From NCBI GenBank assembly GCA_019637175.1, contig JAHBWD010000043.1, positions 1-64,000 on the forward strand: a DNA stretch of 64,000 bases, read 5' to 3'. This document shows positions 35,026 through 44,686 of the stretch, piece after piece. Made by a program: the position numbers and the translations under genes. This stretch comes from Labilithrix sp. Its GTDB lineage: Bacteria; Myxococcota_A; Polyangia; Polyangiales; Polyangiaceae. A model generated the notes under the pieces. The model had not been told where the DNA came from. It saw nothing but the letters and a program-made list of their open reading frames with translations, and made no database searches. Every line of letters starts with the position of its first letter. The first letter of the stretch is position 1.

Positions 35026-35703
35026 TCACGCTCGCGTGAGCGGCCACGCGAAGTCGCGATCGCTCGGGGAGAGCCCGTCGAGCATCCGCCGCACGTGCTC
35101 TTCGAGGTCGGCGGCCTGCCCGCTCGCGCGACAGCGAGGCCTGACGGCCTCGACCGCGTGCGCCCACGACGTCAGCGCCATGCCTCCGCGAGGCGTCGTC
35201 GCGACGAGCATGCGCGCCAGCTCGCCGAGCTCGGCGTCGTACGCGCGGCCCGCGAGCGCGCGCGCCGCGTACCAGCGCACCGCCCAGATCTCGTCGGCGA
35301 GCGACGCGCGGAGCTCGCGCCCGAGCGACTCGCCGAGGCGAGCCTCCGCCGCCGCGCGCGCGGCCGCGAGGCGGACGCGCCGGCTCGGATCGGCGAGCGC
35401 GAGGCGCACGGCTTCGCTCGCCGCCGACGCCGCGTCGCCCGCCTGCGCGACGGCCGCGAGCGACGCCGCGCGCACGAGCACGGAATGATCCGTCGCGGCG
35501 TAGCGCGCCACCGTCGTGACCGCGTCGAGGCTCGGCGTCACGCGCCACTTCACGCCCTTGAAGCACCACAGGCGCGCGGGCGCCCAGGCCCAGGCGATCG
35601 TCTCGAGGAAGAACTGCACCTTCCGCCCCGCGGTGCCGCCGGCGAGGCGACCGAGGTAGCGCGCGATCCTGACGTCCACCTCGTGCTGCGAGGACGTGAG
35701 CAT
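35026..35703 (-). CDS. HEAT-repeat protein
   Basis: The 225-residue protein reads as helical repeats rich in Ala/Arg/Leu (VLVRAASLAAVAQAGD, SRRVRLAAARAAAEARLGE, EIWAVRWYAARALAGRAY), matching HEAT/PBS-lyase-type repeats. These are protein-binding scaffolds. ATG 35703 was chosen because AGGAG (minus strand, 35709-35713) sits at ideal distance; a longer frame to 35763 lacks this. It is divergent from a second repeat protein across an 80-base gap. Partner unknown. Confidence 0.75.
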   Translation of the reverse strand: MLTSSQHEVDVRIARYLGRLAGGTAGRKVQFFLETIAWAWAPARLWCFKGVKWRVTPSLDAVTTVARYAATDHSVLVRAASLAAVAQAGDAASAASEAVRLALADPSRRVRLAAARAAAEARLGESLGRELRASLADEIWAVRWYAARALAGRAYDAELGELARMLVATTPRGGMALTSWAHAVEAVRPRCRASGQAADLEEHVRRMLDGLSPSDRDFAWPLTRA

Positions 35704-35782
35704 GCTCTCTCCTGATTCCCCCTGAACTGTAGCGCGACAATCCCCTTCCCGCCCGCGCCGCACGCACTACACTTTCCGAGGC

Positions 35783-37612
35783 TTGCTCGACGACCTCTAC
35801 CATTTGCGCGAACGGGCCCGCGCTGCCCTCAATCGCGGCGATCTCGACGATGCGGCGAACTCGCTCGTGTCCGCCGCGTCGCAGACGCACGTCGCGGAGC
35901 ACGACTACTTGTCGGTGCTGCGACCTCTTGCGGAGGTGCTCTCGAGGCGCAACGACGGCCGGAGCGCGCTCACGGTCGTCTGGTACATGGCCTTCTCCGA
36001 GAGCGACGGATGGAAGCGCGCGATGGCGATGCTCCCCGGCGTCCCGTCGGTCGATCGTGCGCGCACCCTCGCCGCGACCAACGACATGGCCGGCGCCGCG
36101 CGCGAGATGGAGAACGCCGGCCTCGTCGCCGCCGCCGCCATCTACCGCGAGAAGGCCGACGACTGGCGCGGCGCGCGCGCGCTCTGGTCGCGCCTCGCGC
36201 AGGTCGTCGGCGGCGGCGCCGACGCGTACAACGCCGCGCTCGTCCAGTTCAACCTCGCGCGCTGCGCGAAGAAGTGCGGCGACGGCCGCCAGGCGCGCGA
36301 GGCGAACGTCGCCGCGGTGCGCCTCCTCGAAGAGGCGGCCGACTACTTCGAGAGCGTCGGCCAGCGCGAGCGCGCGTTCGACTGCTTCCAGGTGCTCGTG
36401 CAGATCGGCCGCGAGAGCGGGATGTTCGAAGACGTCCTCGAAGGCTTCGTCAACTGCATCCGGATCCTCCGCGAGGATCACCTCAAGTACTTCGCGCTCC
36501 AATACTTCGAAGACGCGCTGCAAGCCGCCAAGGAGCGCGGCGAGCTCTCCGCCGCGGCCACGCTCGCGCGCGAGGCCGCCGACTACGCGCGCGTGCTCGG
36601 CATGACGAGCGCGTCGGCGCACTATGTCGTCGTGCAGGCCGATCTCTGGCGCGAGGTCGCGCGCCAGCACCTCGATCGCGGCGCGCCGCCGGAGATCGCG
36701 GAGAACGCGCTGCTCGCCGCGATCCTCGCGTTCGGCGAGGTCGGTCACTACGCGCGCGTCGGCGGCCTCTACAAAGAGCTCGCCGCGATGGATCTCGAGG
36801 CCCAGCGCCGCGCGCACTACGCGCGCGCCGCGAAGCGCTACGACGGCGTGCGCGACGAGCCGATCGACACCGCGCCGCTCCCCTCGCACTTGCGGCAAGA
36901 CAACCACTTCCCCGACGTCTGGCACGTCGATCTCATCGAGTGGGAGCAGCAAGGCAACTCCGCCGAGGCGTGCGCCGACGTCCTGCTCGACAAGCGTTGG
37001 CCCGATCTCATCCGCCGCAAGGCGATGCTCGCGCGCCTCACGGCCTTCGCCGTCGAGAGCCGCCCGGAAGACGCGAGCGGGCCCGCCACCAACGCGCGCG
37101 TCCGCCTCGCCGATCAGCTCGCGCAGCTCCAGCTCTACGCGGTGCTCTCGCCGCTCGAGAAGCTCTTCACGCGCGCCGAGCGCCCGGTGAAGGTCGCCGT
37201 GCTCGCCGCGATGCAGCAGCTCTTCTTCAAGCGAAGCTTCGTGACGGTGCGCACGGGCCTCCGCGACGCCGATCCCGCGGTCGTCGAGCAAGCGTCGAAG
37301 GCCGTCGAGTCGCTCTACTTCCAGCACGCGTTCGATCCGCTCTCGCGGATCGTGCGCGAGTCGCCGCAGCCGCAGGTGCGCGCGTCGGCGCTCCGCGCGC
37401 TCGCGCGCGTCGACACGATGGAAGCCGCCGAGTTCCTCCTCGGCGTGCTCGAGCACGGCGCGCCGGCCGATCGCGCCGCCGCCCTCGACGGCCTCAAGCG
37501 ATCGCGCGGCGCGCGCTTCATCGAGCTCGCGCGCAGCGCGATGCACACGGTCGCGCCCGACGTGCAAGGCGCGCTGCGCGAGGTCCTCCGCCAGCGCGGC
37601 ATCGCCGCCTGA
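35783..37612 (+). CDS. TPR/HEAT-repeat protein
   Basis: The 609-residue, entirely helical, soluble protein starts from TTG. The first two-thirds resemble TPR-like repeats (AAREMENAGLVAAAAIYREKADDW, RLLEEAADYFESVGQRERAFDCFQVLV). The last third resembles HEAT repeats (VKVAVLAAMQQLFFKR, VRASALRALARVDTMEAAEFLLGVLEHG). The TTG start is uncertain, since the next in-frame ATG is far inside the repeats. The divergent HEAT gene suggests a functional pair. I cannot assign a process. Confidence 0.75.
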   Translation: MLDDLYHLRERARAALNRGDLDDAANSLVSAASQTHVAEHDYLSVLRPLAEVLSRRNDGRSALTVVWYMAFSESDGWKRAMAMLPGVPSVDRARTLAATNDMAGAAREMENAGLVAAAAIYREKADDWRGARALWSRLAQVVGGGADAYNAALVQFNLARCAKKCGDGRQAREANVAAVRLLEEAADYFESVGQRERAFDCFQVLVQIGRESGMFEDVLEGFVNCIRILREDHLKYFALQYFEDALQAAKERGELSAAATLAREAADYARVLGMTSASAHYVVVQADLWREVARQHLDRGAPPEIAENALLAAILAFGEVGHYARVGGLYKELAAMDLEAQRRAHYARAAKRYDGVRDEPIDTAPLPSHLRQDNHFPDVWHVDLIEWEQQGNSAEACADVLLDKRWPDLIRRKAMLARLTAFAVESRPEDASGPATNARVRLADQLAQLQLYAVLSPLEKLFTRAERPVKVAVLAAMQQLFFKRSFVTVRTGLRDADPAVVEQASKAVESLYFQHAFDPLSRIVRESPQPQVRASALRALARVDTMEAAEFLLGVLEHGAPADRAAALDGLKRSRGARFIELARSAMHTVAPDVQGALREVLRQRGIAA

Positions 37613-37679
37613 TCGTCCCGAGATCCCCTCCCGGCTCCCTCCCCGGGAACCTCACTCCGGGTTCGCGTGTCGCACTCCC

Positions 37680-40600
37680 GTGGCCCGCTTCCTTCTCGCG
37701 ATTTTCACCGTCTTCGGCGTCCTCCTCGGCTCGTTCGGTCACTCCCGAGCGCTGCCCCCCGATCCCGCCGCGCGCGGGCTCGACGTCTTCCTCGACGCCT
37801 CTCCTGAAGCGGCGCCCGGCGGGCGGCTCGAGATCACGGCGAAGGCGTTCGGCTTCCCCACGGTCACACACGCCGTCCCCCTCGCCGGCGCGGTCATCGA
37901 GGTCGGCTGGGATCCGGAGGCGCTCGACGGCGAGGCGCCTCCGCCGAGCGTCGTCGCGAAGGCCGACGCCGACGGGCGCGCGCACCTCGCGATCGACGTG
38001 CCGCGCGGCCTGCCCAAGTTGCTCCCGCTGCTCGTCGCGGTGCGCCACGGCGGCCACTCGCGCACGCGATCGGTCGACATCGTGCGCGCGCCGAGCGCCA
38101 CGATCGAGCTCGTCACCGCCGACACGCGCGTCGTCCCCGCGAGCACCATCTCGGCGTGGGTCCGCGTCGTGAGCACGAGCGGCGATCCGCTCGCAAACGC
38201 CGGCGTCACGATCTCGCTCATCGAAGGCGGCGTCGCGCGTCACACGCAGAAGGCGAAGACCGATCGCGGCGGCCTCGTCATGGCGCGCGTGCCCATCCCG
38301 CGCATCGACGAGCCGCTCTGGTCGTGGGCGCTCCGCGCGGAGTCCGACATCGGCGGCGTCGCCCCCGCCGAGATCGGGCTCACCCCGCGCGAGGAGACGC
38401 CGGGCACGCCGACGCTCGACGTCGCGTGGGAAGGATCTCCCGCGGGCGTGATCGCCGGCGAGCGCGTCCCCTTCCGTCTCCGTCTCCGCGACGCGACCGG
38501 GCAGCCGGTGATCGATCACGCGATCCGCTACTGGATCGGCGCGAGAGGAACGTCGCCGCCGAGCACCGACAAAGACTGGGAGCGCCTGAGCACGCGCGCC
38601 GTCACCGACGGCGCCGGCGAGATCGCGGGCGCGCGCGACGCGCCCACGCTGGTGAAGGCGAGCGGTACGTCGATGGTCCTCGTCGCGCGCGCGGAGCTCG
38701 AGGGTCACGCGCTCGAGCAGAAGCGCGAGCTCTCGATCGGCACGCCGCTCGCCTCGGCGACGCTCTCGCCCGAGGCGCGGGCGATCGTCCCGGGCCTCGG
38801 CCAGAAGATGCTGCTCACCGTCGACGACGGTCGGGGAGGAGGCGTCGCCGGCACGTTCGAGATCACGGGCGACGGCCTCGCGACCACGGTCACGACCGAC
38901 GCGCACGGCGAGGCCGAGCTCACGTGGAACGCCCCCGAAGGCGTCGGCGCGAGCCGCAACGTCGGCCCCTGCGCCGGAGGCGTCGCCGCCGCGGTCGTCG
39001 TGCGCCCGACGCAAGCCGTCCCCGCGCTGCGCGATCGGCGCGATCCGTTCACGCTCTGCCTGCCCGTCGATCGCGACGCCGAGGGCATCGTTCGCGTCAC
39101 CCCGAACGTCGCGCGCCCGGGCGAGCGCGTGAAGGTCACGCTCACGCGATCCGCGCGCGCGCCGCGCGGCGCAGCGAGCGTCGTCTTGAGGTCGAGCCTC
39201 GGCGCGCAGGCCGTCACGACGTGGCTCGACGCGGGCACGTCGAGCGGCGAGGTCGCGCTGCCCGCAGACGCGGCCGCGTCGACGTGGTCGGCGTCGGTCG
39301 TCGTCCCCGAGACCGGGCGCGCCGCGCAGACGATCGGCACCGACATCCTCGTCGTGCCATCGACGCTCCCCTCGCTCGCCGCTCAGCGCGTCGGCGGGCG
39401 CGCGACGCCCGGCGGAGCCGTCGAGGTCGAAGCACGACTCACCGACGGGCACGGGCGCGGCCTCCCGGGCGCGATCTCCGCGATCGTCGTCGACGCCTTC
39501 GGCGGCGGCAGCGCGAACGTCGCGGCGCTCGACACGCGCTCGCGCCTCTGCGGATCCGTCGCTCACGTCGACGGCCCCGGCGACGCGCGCTGCACGCCGA
39601 TGCTCGAGCGCGATCCGTCGACCGAAGCGCTGCGACGCGCTCTCTTCGGCAAGATCGCGACCCGCCCCACGCCTCCGCTCAACGATCCGGGCGCCCACGC
39701 CTCGAAGGAGCTCGAGAGAGCCTTCGCCGAGGTGCTCCACTCGCTCGAGGGCGCGGTATTCACCGCGGCGAAGAGCCCGCAGACGTTGCTCGACGCGCGT
39801 CGCAAGGAGAACGGCCGCTGGGTCTTCAACCCGGAGCTCATGACGCTCGTCACCGACGCGATGAACGAGCCGCCCACGACGCCGGGCGGTGAGAACCTCG
39901 TCCTCGCCGATCTCGTCGCCGTCGATCCGCAGGTCACGTTCGACAACGTCGCGCGCCGTGTCACGCGCCTCAAGCTGTTCACCATCCTCGAAGCCGTGCG
40001 TCAAACGCGCGTGAGCCGCTCGCTCGATCCCGAGGAGCCGGTCTTCAAGGATCCGAACGCGCTGCTCCGTCGTCTCGTGCGCGACGGAACGCTCTCGGAC
40101 GATCTCCTGCTCGATCCGTGGGGCGGGACGATCCAGTACGTGCGCACGGCCGCGGCGCCGCCGCCGTTCCTCGGCACGATCCGCGGCTTCGAGCTGCGCG
40201 CGCCGGGCCCCGACGGGCTCGTCGGCACCGGCGACGACGTGAAGGATCCGTTCGAGCGCGTCGTGCGCTCCGGCAGCCCCTACGCGCGCGCGGTGCAGGA
40301 AGATCGCATCGTCGACGCCAAGTGGGACATGGTGGTGAGCGCCGAGACGGTCGCCGCGTGGAAGCGGCTCTTCGAGGAGCTCACCGGCACCGAGCTCGGC
40401 GGCCTGGGCCTCTCGGGCATGGGCGAAGGCGGCGGCGGCGCCGGCGAAGGCATCGGCCTCGGCTCGATCGGAACGACCGGTCACGGCGGCGGGTTCGGGC
40501 GCGCGAGCCGCGGCATCTCCACCGGCGACGCGTTCTGGACCGCGCCCGTTCGCACCGACGGCGAAGGGCGCGTCCGCATCTCCGTTCCCCTCGGCGGCGC

Positions 40601-42443
40601 GGAGACGACGTGGAAGATCGCGTTCGTCGGCGTCCCCGACGGGCTCGGCCCCGCGTCGACGACGTTGGACATCGCGAGCGATCTCCCGCTCTCGCTCAAG
40701 GTCGACGCCGGCGCGCGCTGGATCGAGGGCGACGTCGTCGAGACGCACGTCCTCGTTCGCAACCGCACGAGCGCGCCGGTGCGCGCCGCGATCGAGGCCT
40801 CCGCCGAGGGCGCCGCCGAGCTCGCGACCAAGGGCGCAGCGCGCACGATCGACGTGCCCGCGCGCGGCGCGCGCACCGTCGCGATCCGCGTGAAGGCGGC
40901 CAGGTCCGGCGAGGCGCGCCTCGTCGTCGTCGCGCGCGCGCAAGGCCTGCCCGACGACACGCTCCGCCACACGTGGGAGATCGCGCCCGCCGGCGAGATC
41001 CGCGCGCTCACGCAGACCGCGTGGGTGGAGGGAGATCGTGACCTCGGCATCGCGCTCGATCACGGCTATCGGATCCACGGCCAGCCGCGGATCGTCCTCG
41101 AGCGCGGCTACGACGACGCGATCGCCGCGGCGCTCGAGTCGCTCGAGCCGGAGCGTCAGACGTCGACGCTCGCGCTCGTCGACGCGCTCGAAGCGGCGAC
41201 GCGCATCCAGCGGTGGGCGACGGCGCGCGATCGCCCGCGCCACCGCGCGCTCGCGTCGATCGCCGAGCGCACGGCGCTGCGCGCGCTCGGGCGCTACAAC
41301 ATCTTCGTCCATCGAGACGGCGGGACGTCCGCGGCGACGCTGCCCGAAGCGTGGACGATGCGCGCGCGCGCGACGTCGCTCGCCAAGACCACGCGTCCAG
41401 GCAAGGCGGACGGCAAAGACGCCGCCGAGACGTGCCCGCCGCTCGCTCCGCCGGGGAAGACAGGAGACGATCCGCTCGACGTCGAGCCGCCCTCGAGCGC
41501 GGCGATCGCTCCGTGCTGGGGTGCGTACGTGTCCGACGTCACGCGCGCGCTCGCGACGAGCGACGATCCCGAGCGCCTCGCGCGCGCCGTCCTCGCGCTC
41601 GCCGAGAGGCCGCATCGCGCGGCGGTCGCCGCGAGCCTCGCCGATCGGCTGCGCGAGATCGTCAAGCTCCAGCAGAGCGGCGATCTCGACGGCAAGCACC
41701 TGGTCGATCGCGCCAAGCGCGCCACGATCTACGCCGCGCTCCTCCGCGCGCAGCGGCTCGGCACCTCGCGCGCGTCGGCCGACGCGCTCTTCGGCAAGCT
41801 CGCGGTGCTGCGCGACGTCGCCGGCGGCTACGGCTCGTCTTCGGCGACGGTCTACGTCGTCCGCGCGCTCCTCGCGTCGCAGCTCGAAGGCCACGGCACG
41901 ACGCGCGCGCGCGTCCGTGTCTCGAAGACGAGCATGAGCGCGGTCGACCAGCACGTCGACGTCCCCGAGTCGGGGTTCGTCGTCGTTCCCCTCCCGGCCG
42001 ACGCGCTCGACGTCTCGATCGAGACGGAGGGTCCGGGCCTGATCGCGCGCTTCGAGCGCCCCGTCGTCCGATCGTGGTCCCGCCCGCCGCCTCCGCAGGA
42101 GAGCCCGGTCGCGATCGACGTCGTCTGGCCTGGCGACGCGAAGGCGGGCACCACCGCGACGCTGCGCCTCGTGGTCAGCCACTCGCTCGAGGGCACGCGC
42201 GACATCGACGTGCAACTCCCGCTCCCTCCGGGCGCCTCGCTGGGTGCCGCGACGAGCTCGGTGGCACAGATCCAGGGCGTGCTCGCCATACGGCAGTCGG
42301 TCGATCGCTCGCGCGCCGTGCTCGAGGTTCCGATCCGCTTCGGCCTCGCGGGCACCTTCACCGCGCCCGAAGCGACGGCGCGCGTCGCGCGCGCGCCGCT
42401 CGGCGTCGCCACGGCGCCCGCGCGCAAGTTGACCATTCATTGA
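37680..42443 (+). CDS. bacterial alpha-2-macroglobulin-like protein without thioester
   Basis: The 1587-residue protein starts at GTG 37680 with a signal peptide (IFTVFGVLLGSFGHSRA). MG-type beta-sandwich domains follow through about residue 650. Residues 812-858 contain DPWGGTIQY and APGPDGLVGTGDDV, resembling the C-terminal Ca-binding region of GspG pseudopilins. A Gly-rich stretch (about 900-940) precedes the A2M core (DAFWTAPVRTDGEGRVRISVPL, TTWKIAFVGV, LSLKVDAGARWIEGDVVETHVLVRN). A terpenoid-cyclase-like helical domain and a receptor-binding-like end follow. The CxEQ thioester motif is absent from the helical domain. Such proteins trap proteases or act as surface scaffolds in the envelope. 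Confidence 0.82.
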   Translation: MARFLLAIFTVFGVLLGSFGHSRALPPDPAARGLDVFLDASPEAAPGGRLEITAKAFGFPTVTHAVPLAGAVIEVGWDPEALDGEAPPPSVVAKADADGRAHLAIDVPRGLPKLLPLLVAVRHGGHSRTRSVDIVRAPSATIELVTADTRVVPASTISAWVRVVSTSGDPLANAGVTISLIEGGVARHTQKAKTDRGGLVMARVPIPRIDEPLWSWALRAESDIGGVAPAEIGLTPREETPGTPTLDVAWEGSPAGVIAGERVPFRLRLRDATGQPVIDHAIRYWIGARGTSPPSTDKDWERLSTRAVTDGAGEIAGARDAPTLVKASGTSMVLVARAELEGHALEQKRELSIGTPLASATLSPEARAIVPGLGQKMLLTVDDGRGGGVAGTFEITGDGLATTVTTDAHGEAELTWNAPEGVGASRNVGPCAGGVAAAVVVRPTQAVPALRDRRDPFTLCLPVDRDAEGIVRVTPNVARPGERVKVTLTRSARAPRGAASVVLRSSLGAQAVTTWLDAGTSSGEVALPADAAASTWSASVVVPETGRAAQTIGTDILVVPSTLPSLAAQRVGGRATPGGAVEVEARLTDGHGRGLPGAISAIVVDAFGGGSANVAALDTRSRLCGSVAHVDGPGDARCTPMLERDPSTEALRRALFGKIATRPTPPLNDPGAHASKELERAFAEVLHSLEGAVFTAAKSPQTLLDARRKENGRWVFNPELMTLVTDAMNEPPTTPGGENLVLADLVAVDPQVTFDNVARRVTRLKLFTILEAVRQTRVSRSLDPEEPVFKDPNALLRRLVRDGTLSDDLLLDPWGGTIQYVRTAAAPPPFLGTIRGFELRAPGPDGLVGTGDDVKDPFERVVRSGSPYARAVQEDRIVDAKWDMVVSAETVAAWKRLFEELTGTELGGLGLSGMGEGGGGAGEGIGLGSIGTTGHGGGFGRASRGISTGDAFWTAPVRTDGEGRVRISVPLGGAETTWKIAFVGVPDGLGPASTTLDIASDLPLSLKVDAGARWIEGDVVETHVLVRNRTSAPVRAAIEASAEGAAELATKGAARTIDVPARGARTVAIRVKAARSGEARLVVVARAQGLPDDTLRHTWEIAPAGEIRALTQTAWVEGDRDLGIALDHGYRIHGQPRIVLERGYDDAIAAALESLEPERQTSTLALVDALEAATRIQRWATARDRPRHRALASIAERTALRALGRYNIFVHRDGGTSAATLPEAWTMRARATSLAKTTRPGKADGKDAAETCPPLAPPGKTGDDPLDVEPPSSAAIAPCWGAYVSDVTRALATSDDPERLARAVLALAERPHRAAVAASLADRLREIVKLQQSGDLDGKHLVDRAKRATIYAALLRAQRLGTSRASADALFGKLAVLRDVAGGYGSSSATVYVVRALLASQLEGHGTTRARVRVSKTSMSAVDQHVDVPESGFVVVPLPADALDVSIETEGPGLIARFERPVVRSWSRPPPPQESPVAIDVVWPGDAKAGTTATLRLVVSHSLEGTRDIDVQLPLPPGASLGAATSSVAQIQGVLAIRQSVDRSRAVLEVPIRFGLAGTFTAPEATARVARAPLGVATAPARKLTIH

Positions 42444-42594
42444 TCATGTGGGCGAAAGTCGCTGGCGGATCGATCTCGATCCACACGCGTGCTCGCGCCT
42501 CCGCGCGATCCAACGGCACGCCAACATTCTGACGAGAACGTGCATCGCGGCGGCGCGCGTCGGCTGGTCCGGCCGTTGCAACGATGAACATCGA

Positions 42595-43659
42595 ATGCGC
42601 GCTGCTCACCCTGCGACCACCGACTCGCTCGCCTTGAGCGACGGACGGATCGTCACGCTCGTGGAGCCGATCGGCCGCGGCTCCGTCGGCGAGGTTCATC
42701 GAGGCGTGGTCGAGGGCGCGTGGGGCGTGCGCCGGCCCGTCGCCGTGAAGCTCTACGACACGTCCGCGGATCAAGACTCCGGCGACGTGATGCGCCGCCT
42801 CGGGCGCGTCGCCCGGCACGCGGCGGGCGTTCGGCACCCGGCGTTCATCCAGATCCTCGAGGTCGATCAGACCGACGACTACCACCAGCCGCGGCCGTTC
42901 GCGGTCATGGAGCTCGTGACGGGCGAGTCGCTCGCGAGCCTTCTCCGTTCGTGGCGCGAGCACGGCCTCCGCGTCCCCGTCGACTTCGCCCTCGTCGTCG
43001 CGCTCAAGGCCGCCGAGGCGCTCGGCGCCGCGCTCTTCTCCGAGAGCGCCGACGGCTCGCTCACGTCGCTCCTCCACGGCGATCTCTCCCCGCGCCAGAT
43101 CCTCGTCTCGGATCAGGGCGAAGTGAAGGTCGGCGACTTCGGTCAAGGCGCGCTCTACGATCCCGTCTCTCACGTGCGCTCCCGCAGCGCGATCGCGTAC
43201 ACCGCGCCCGAGGTCGCGCGCGGCCTCCCGCGCGACGCGCGCGCCGACGTGTTCTCGCTCGGCGCGATGCTCCACGAGATGCTCGTCGGTCCACGCTTCG
43301 CGGCGGGCACGGGAACCGCGGACGCCCTCGACATGGTGCGCGACGCCGAGTTCCACATGAGCCTCGTCGAGCCGAACCTCCCGCGCGCGCTCCGCAAGAT
43401 CGTCGACCGCGCCGTCGCGGCGAACCCGATCCAGCGCTACGCGCACGCGCGCGCGCTCTCGTTCGATCTCCGGCGCGAGATGCTCCGCATGGGCCTCTGC
43501 GACGCGCAGACGAGCATCCGCCAGGCCGTGGTGGGCTGGTGCGAGGTCCGGACGCCGACGCTCACGAGCGAGATCGCGTCGCCGCGCCGGAGCGACGTCG
43601 TCCCGAAGCTCGACGCCGAAGACACCATCCCCGAGATCCGTCGCGCCGACCTGAAGTAG
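42595..43659 (+). CDS. atypical soluble Ser/Thr kinase-like protein
   Basis: The 354-residue protein from ATG 42595 has a kinase fold with GRGSVGEV loop (27-34), Lys52, catalytic segment HGDLSPRQ (161-168) and DFG (181-183), followed by APE in YTAPEVARG. Two canonical positions differ: HRD is HGD, and the metal-binding Asn is Gln168. Activity may be low or absent. No membrane helix is present and the C-terminal tail is short. It lies 151 bases after the macroglobulin gene and converges with the epimerase gene. A longer GTG frame from 42448 adds featureless residues. HGD-type kinases are frequent in myxobacteria. Confidence 0.83.
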   Translation: MRAAHPATTDSLALSDGRIVTLVEPIGRGSVGEVHRGVVEGAWGVRRPVAVKLYDTSADQDSGDVMRRLGRVARHAAGVRHPAFIQILEVDQTDDYHQPRPFAVMELVTGESLASLLRSWREHGLRVPVDFALVVALKAAEALGAALFSESADGSLTSLLHGDLSPRQILVSDQGEVKVGDFGQGALYDPVSHVRSRSAIAYTAPEVARGLPRDARADVFSLGAMLHEMLVGPRFAAGTGTADALDMVRDAEFHMSLVEPNLPRALRKIVDRAVAANPIQRYAHARALSFDLRREMLRMGLCDAQTSIRQAVVGWCEVRTPTLTSEIASPRRSDVVPKLDAEDTIPEIRRADLK

Positions 43660-43660
43660 C

Positions 43661-44593
43661 TCACGCGACGAGATCGGCGAGCGCCGAGGCGAGCTCGGGG
43701 AAGACGAAGTCGAACCCCGCGCGCGAGAGCTTCTGCGGGACCGCGCGCTGCCCCGTGAGCACGACCTCGGCGCCGGCGCCGAACGCGAGCTTCACCGCGG
43801 CCTCGGGCACGCGCATGATCGCAGGACGCCCGAGCGCGCGGCCGAGCGCGCGCGAGAACGCCTCGTTCGTCACCGGATCGGGCGCCGTGACGTTGAAGGC
43901 TCCCTCGAGCGTGCCGTCGACCGCGTGCTCGATCGCGCGCACCGTATCGGCGAGGTGGATCCACGGCATGTACTGCGCGCCGCTCCCGACCGGCCCGCCC
44001 ACGTACGCGCGGAACACGGGGACGAGCTTCGCCAGCATCCCGCCGCCGCGCCCGAGCACCAGCCCGATGCGCGGATGCGCGACGCGCACGCCGGCTTCGC
44101 GCGCCGCCGACGCCGCGGCTTCCCAGTCGCGCGTCAGCGTCGCGAGGAAGTCTTTGCCCGCGGGCTCGTCTTCGACGAGCTCGCGATCGCCCGTCGACGT
44201 TCCGTAGTAGCCGACCGCCGATCCGCTCACGAACACGCGCGGCTTCTTCTTCGCGCGCGCGATCGCGCCCGCGAGCAGCTCGGTCGATCGGATGCGGCTC
44301 GACCGCAGGATCTCCTTCCTCTGCGCCGTCCAACGCTCGTCGAAGATCCCCGCGCCCGCGAGGTGAATCACCGCGTCGGCGCCGTCGACGACGCGCGTCC
44401 ATTCACCCTCGAGCTCGGGCGTCCACGACGCGAGCTCGACCTTTCCCGCGCCGCGGCAGCAGCCGGGACGCGGACCGAGGTGGCCTCCGATCTTTCCGCG
44501 GCTCAGCACCGCGACGTCGTCGCCGCGTTCGGTGAGCGACGCGACGAGCGCCCGCCCGATGAACCCGGTCCCGCCGCTGACGACGACTCTCAC
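43661..44593 (-). CDS. TIGR01777-family NAD-dependent epimerase
   Basis: The 310-residue extended SDR protein has N-terminal GGTGFIG (about 7-13), VIHLAGAGIFDERWT, SSRIRSTELLAGAI, SGSAVGYYG with the active Tyr, and a C-terminal DUF1731-like block (LGRPAIMRVPEAAVKLAFG..AEVVLTGQRAVPQKLSRAGF). The start is GTG 44593, giving MRVVVSGGTGFIG; ATG starts upstream would fuse unrelated sequence. Family members (YfcH, SDR39U1) have no firmly known substrate. It ends two bases from the convergent kinase gene. Confidence 0.92.
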   Translation of the reverse strand: MRVVVSGGTGFIGRALVASLTERGDDVAVLSRGKIGGHLGPRPGCCRGAGKVELASWTPELEGEWTRVVDGADAVIHLAGAGIFDERWTAQRKEILRSSRIRSTELLAGAIARAKKKPRVFVSGSAVGYYGTSTGDRELVEDEPAGKDFLATLTRDWEAAASAAREAGVRVAHPRIGLVLGRGGGMLAKLVPVFRAYVGGPVGSGAQYMPWIHLADTVRAIEHAVDGTLEGAFNVTAPDPVTNEAFSRALGRALGRPAIMRVPEAAVKLAFGAGAEVVLTGQRAVPQKLSRAGFDFVFPELASALADLVA

Positions 44594-44686
44594 GACTCTT
44601 CTAGGATGCCGGACCGGGCGCTCGCGTCCCACCTTTTGCGGTGCCTCCTTTTGCGTCTCCCGACGAAAGGCCGATAAGCTGAGACG

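Noticed and set aside
37518..42440. 1640-residue minus-strand open frame
   Set aside because: It is antisense to the alpha-2-macroglobulin gene and part of the repeat-protein gene, with low-information composition and no motif.
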